A stretch of DNA of 64,000 nucleotides from Planctomyces sp. SH-PL14 (GTDB lineage: Bacteria; Planctomycetota; Planctomycetia; Planctomycetales; Planctomycetaceae), in the NCBI RefSeq assembly GCF_001610835.1, contig NZ_CP011270.1, positions 5,660,001 through 5,724,000 on the forward strand, in the 5' to 3' direction. Shown here in pieces: positions 61,492-64,000 of this stretch; within the stretch, counting starts at the first letter, position 1; each line of letters opens with the position of its first letter. The notes beneath the pieces are model-generated. The model saw only the letters and a list, made by a program, of their open reading frames with translations. It ran no database searches and was not told where the DNA came from. A program made the translations under genes and the position numbers.

Positions 61492-61854
61492 ATGCTCATC
61501 AGGAACGGTGTGATGGTGGCCGCGCTGTTCTGCCTGTCGGGCTGTGACGGTTACTCGACCGTCTCGGGGGTTGTTGTCGATGGTGACGGCGCTCCGATTC
61601 CTGACGCACGCGTTGGAGTCGCGCTGGAGGGCTACGGCCTTGGAACCGGGGGAACCTCGGACGCCGCGGGAGCGTTCTCCGAGTCGGGCACACACCGGCC
61701 GGTTCGACATGGCGTGTTGGACCTCGTCGTCGAAAAACCGGGTTACCGAAGAGAGCACCGGCGCCTGCCTCTCAAGGACGACAACCAGCGGCTGCGAATC
61801 GTCCTCGAACGCCTGCCGCCGGGGTTTCAGGAGCCGAATCCGACGGGGCTGTAA
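61492..61854 (+). CDS. Short lipoprotein with carboxypeptidase-regulatory-like domain
   Basis: 120 residues from ATG 61492. The lipobox (VAALFCLSGC) is followed by one regulatory-like domain: VSGVVVDGDGAPIPDARVGVAL, FSESGTHRPVRHG, LKDDNQRLRIVL. The domain type is common in exported planctomycete proteins, and the role is unknown. Confidence 0.75.
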   Translation: MLIRNGVMVAALFCLSGCDGYSTVSGVVVDGDGAPIPDARVGVALEGYGLGTGGTSDAAGAFSESGTHRPVRHGVLDLVVEKPGYRREHRRLPLKDDNQRLRIVLERLPPGFQEPNPTGL

Positions 61855-61896
61855 GGGGCCGATTTCCTCCATCGTCGGAGCCGACCACCGCCCCGC

Positions 61897-62244
61897 TTAC
61901 GGCGGGATTCGGGCGACCTCAAGGACCACCGTCTCGCCGGGACGGAAACTGCCCCCGCGGACGACGGTCCATTCGGCGGCCGCGTCGCCGGGCTGGCTGG
62001 CGGCGATGCGGAGTCGTCCTCCGCGACCGATGACTTCCTCGATGAGCTCCTCACTGAGAACGTCTCGCAGGGGCCGCCCCTCCACGCCGACGATCTTGTA
62101 GAGCGGGGCCGCGGGCTTTCCCTCCGCGGCGACCGTGTCGATCACCGCCGCTCGCGGGACATCCGTGGACTGCACTCCGCTCATCAGGAGGGCCGCCAGG
62201 AGGGTGACGGTGATGGAGAGTCGGCTTGTGACAGGAGCGGGCAT
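61897..62244 (-). CDS. Exported small protein, unknown function
   Basis: 115 residues with a signal peptide (SRLSITVTLLAALLMSGVQS). The mature part is short and partly beta (LYKIVGVEGRPLRDVLSEE, WTVVRGGSFRPGETVVLEV). No family recognised. It is 42 bases from the convergent lipoprotein gene. Confidence 0.65.
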   Translation of the reverse strand: MPAPVTSRLSITVTLLAALLMSGVQSTDVPRAAVIDTVAAEGKPAAPLYKIVGVEGRPLRDVLSEELIEEVIGRGGRLRIAASQPGDAAAEWTVVRGGSFRPGETVVLEVARIPP

Positions 62245-62294
62245 CAGTCGTTGCCTGATCGGGAGGGGCGGGAGGGCGGCGCGGAGGGGATCGG

Positions 62295-62663
62295 TCAGTT
62301 TCGAAACCGCCCCGCGTACCAGACGAGCGTGACGTTGGCGGTTCCCGCGGTGCGGAAGTCGATGTCGAGGATGCGGGCATCCTCAGGCTCAACCTCACGA
62401 GGCTTGTTCACCAGCTGGAACTCGATGGCGTACCCCTGTTCGAGGGCCTTCGTCACCAGACCGTTGGCGAGCGAGTCCCGCAGCAACGGACAGGCGTGTT
62501 CGATCTCGTACTTCTCGCGCCACAAGGCTTCTTTCGAAGTCTGGGCCGGGGCCTCATCGCATCCGGAAAGGATCGCGAGAGCGGCCATCGCCAGTCCGAA
62601 GTCCAGGACCGTTTCCAACGATCTTCGGTCCGATCGCAGGAACGAAACGTGACGCAGCCACAT
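62295..62663 (-). CDS. Lipoprotein, unknown function
   Basis: 122 residues. A long hydrophobic leader ends in the lipobox AILSGC (Cys35), followed by a mature domain beginning DEAPAQTSKEALWREKYEI. The strands AIEFQLVNKPREVEPEDARIL and VTLVWYAGRF end it. The start may be internal, as the first 20 residues are charged. It is 50 bases upstream of the exported protein gene at 61897-62244, on the same strand. Confidence 0.65.
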   Translation of the reverse strand: MWLRHVSFLRSDRRSLETVLDFGLAMAALAILSGCDEAPAQTSKEALWREKYEIEHACPLLRDSLANGLVTKALEQGYAIEFQLVNKPREVEPEDARILDIDFRTAGTANVTLVWYAGRFRN

Positions 62664-62853
62664 GGCGTGTTCCTCCAGCGGGAGTGGTCTTCCGCGATGC
62701 GTGTCGTTTTACCAGTTCGCCGGGCGGTCGAGACAGCGTCGTTGACTGAGGCCGGATCCGGCCCGCGGGCCCGTTGTGCCGGGCAGGCCCATTGCCGATG
62801 ATGAACCTCCACGGGCCCGCGGGCCGAACACGTTTCAAGCGTCTGGAAGCATC

Positions 62854-63309
62854 ATGACTCCCGTTCACACCATGGCCGGCGTGGGAGAGATCCTCGAGGT
62901 CTTTGAGGACAAGGTCCGCATCACGCCGCAGGGGGTTCTCGGCTTCCTGACCAAGGGGCTCCAGGGGACCAAGACGATCCCGATCGCCTCGATCCGGGCG
63001 ATCCAGTTCAAGAAGTCGGCGATGACGAACGGCTACCTGCAGTTCACGGTCCCCGGCGGCAGCGAGTCGCGAGGAGGCGTGTTCTCGGCCGCTTCGGACG
63101 AGAACACGTTCATGTTCGCCGGCCAGAACGAGCTCGCGGAGTCGATCCGCGACTTCATCGAAGCCCGGATGCCGATGATCCGGTCCTCCGCCAAGGGAGC
63201 CGCCGGCTGGGTTGCCGAGCTCTCGCAGCTCGCGGAACTCCGCAGCCAGGGGGCCCTCACCGAGGAGGAGTTCCAGCGGGCCAAGGAGCGCCTGCTCGGC
63301 CCGGCGTGA
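62854..63309 (+). CDS. SHOCT-domain protein with DUF4429-like N-terminus
   Basis: 151 residues from ATG 62854. The N-terminal part (VGEILEVFEDKVRITPQGVL, KTIPIASIRAIQFKKSAMTNGYLQF) is a pleckstrin-like DUF4429 domain by pattern. The C-terminus ends in a SHOCT domain (LSQLAELRSQGALTEEEFQRAKERLL). SHOCT domains mediate oligomerisation. It is cytoplasmic, and its function is unknown. Confidence 0.8.
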   Translation: MTPVHTMAGVGEILEVFEDKVRITPQGVLGFLTKGLQGTKTIPIASIRAIQFKKSAMTNGYLQFTVPGGSESRGGVFSAASDENTFMFAGQNELAESIRDFIEARMPMIRSSAKGAAGWVAELSQLAELRSQGALTEEEFQRAKERLLGPA

Positions 63310-63355
63310 GGGCCGCCTCGTTGACGACCGCCGTGTTCCCTTGCGGGAGAGGGCC

Positions 63356-63862
63356 ATGTCCTGGTGGAAGGTTGCGTTGATCGTCACGGTGGTCTGGTTC
63401 GTTCTGGTCCCGGGCGCGGCCTACGTTCATGTCGAAGTCCTCCTCTCGGGTCAGCTGACGGAAGAGCAGGAGGAGGTGGTTGCCGGGCGATACGGAGCTG
63501 TGGCCGGGGCCGGCATGGTGGTCATCTGGGGCGCCGGATTCCTGATCTCGGTTCTTTCGGGACCGCCGCGGCCGAAGATCGACCAGGGGTTCTGTCTGAG
63601 CTGGTGGCACCTCAGTCCCCGACGGCAGTTCCTTCGGGAATTCTGGGCCGGCGGGTTGTGCGTCGGGCTGTTCGTCGCGTTGCAGGCCAGCGGGAACGTT
63701 TCGCGGGGGCTGGCTGAGATTGGTTTCCACGACCCGGTGGCCGTTGGCTGGCAACTGGCTGGCGTCATTGTCGCGATCTGGGTCATCTGGGTCGCGTTTC
63801 TGTACTGGCGATGGAGGCGAGCCGCCGCCGGTGAGACGTCCAGAGAAGGCCCCACGTCATGA
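63356..63862 (+). CDS. Small multi-pass membrane protein, unknown function
   Basis: 168 residues from ATG 63356 (GGGAGAGG upstream). It has four hydrophobic segments (ALIVTVVWFVLVPGAAYV, VAGAGMVVIWGAGFLISVL, GLCVGLFVALQASG, AGVIVAIWVIWVAFLYW). The stop overlaps the next start by four bases. No family recognised. Confidence 0.75.
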   Translation: MSWWKVALIVTVVWFVLVPGAAYVHVEVLLSGQLTEEQEEVVAGRYGAVAGAGMVVIWGAGFLISVLSGPPRPKIDQGFCLSWWHLSPRRQFLREFWAGGLCVGLFVALQASGNVSRGLAEIGFHDPVAVGWQLAGVIVAIWVIWVAFLYWRWRRAAAGETSREGPTS

Positions 63863-64000
63863 CGACCTCCGATCGACTGACCATCGTCGACGGGGCCCTG
63901 GCCCTCGACGGTGGGACGATCCTCCTCGACGTCGTCGATCGGGCGGGGGCCGTCCACCAGATCGTGCTCGCACAGAACGTCACCCCGAAAATCGAGTTGG
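63859..64000 (+). CDS. Start of a further gene, cut by the window end
   Basis: 47 codons from ATG 63859, which overlaps the stop of the preceding membrane gene (ATGA). The visible sequence (MTTSDRLTIVDGALALDGGT...IVLAQNVTPKIEL) shows no diagnostic motif. It is likely co-translated with the gene before it. Confidence 0.6.
   Translation, partial: MTTSDRLTIVDGALALDGGTILLDVVDRAGAVHQIVLAQNVTPKIEL

Overview
The DNA is GC-rich and looks like a chromosome segment from a planctomycete (class Planctomycetia). This rests on gene content: a DUF1559-like protein, a BlaI plus giant M56 (BlaR1-like) pair carrying carboxypeptidase-regulatory-like domains, many short secreted or lipoprotein genes of unknown function, an MJ0042-type zinc-ribbon membrane protein, and several families of dispersed GC hairpin repeats. 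The genus cannot be fixed from the sequence alone. No rRNA, tRNA, CRISPR array or transposase was found.

Layout. 1-5 kb: 5' part of an HscC-type Hsp70, then secreted/hypothetical genes including a protein with about 27% tyrosine. 5-9.3 kb: tail genes of a siphophage-like module, ending in a tape-measure N-terminus fused to phosphoribosyltransferase and HAD domains. 9.5-16.4 kb: small membrane/lipoprotein genes and a minus-strand cluster (haem-oxygenase-like protein, fatty acid desaturase, PAP2-like protein, BtaA-like DUF3419 protein, GNAT-like protein) that looks like lipid modification. 17.4-18.4 kb: tail tube and tail completion genes. 19-25 kb: lipoprotein, TlpA-like thioredoxin, HK97 gp10-like phage gene, nitrilase, cupin, NAD(P)-binding protein. 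25.6-31 kb: head-tail adaptor, connector, two unknowns, major capsid protein and prohead protease. 31.2-35.7 kb: a His-Xaa-Ser (HXS) radical-SAM maturation locus, hxsA-D. 35.9-40.1 kb: M56/BlaI pair with a putative operator. 40.3-45.7 kb: M28 peptidase, then Ku and LigD for non-homologous end joining. 45.8-57 kb: membrane, secreted and lipoprotein genes, an M48-TPR protease and a DUF4832-like protein. 57.4-58.7 kb: phage portal protein. 58.9-64 kb: small hypothetical genes, one truncated by the window end.

Two patterns stand out. First, portal, protease, capsid, connector, adaptor, gp10, tail completion, tail tube, tail assembly and tape-measure genes all lie on the minus strand in canonical HK97-like order, all with open frames, but they are spread over about 53 kb and separated by blocks of unrelated genes. 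Second, a long modular hairpin repeat (called L here, 18 loci), with two smaller families (S and P), fills intergenic spaces. Its stems are conserved while loops and stem bases change together, and many copies begin directly after a stop codon. Several lie at the edges of the phage blocks.
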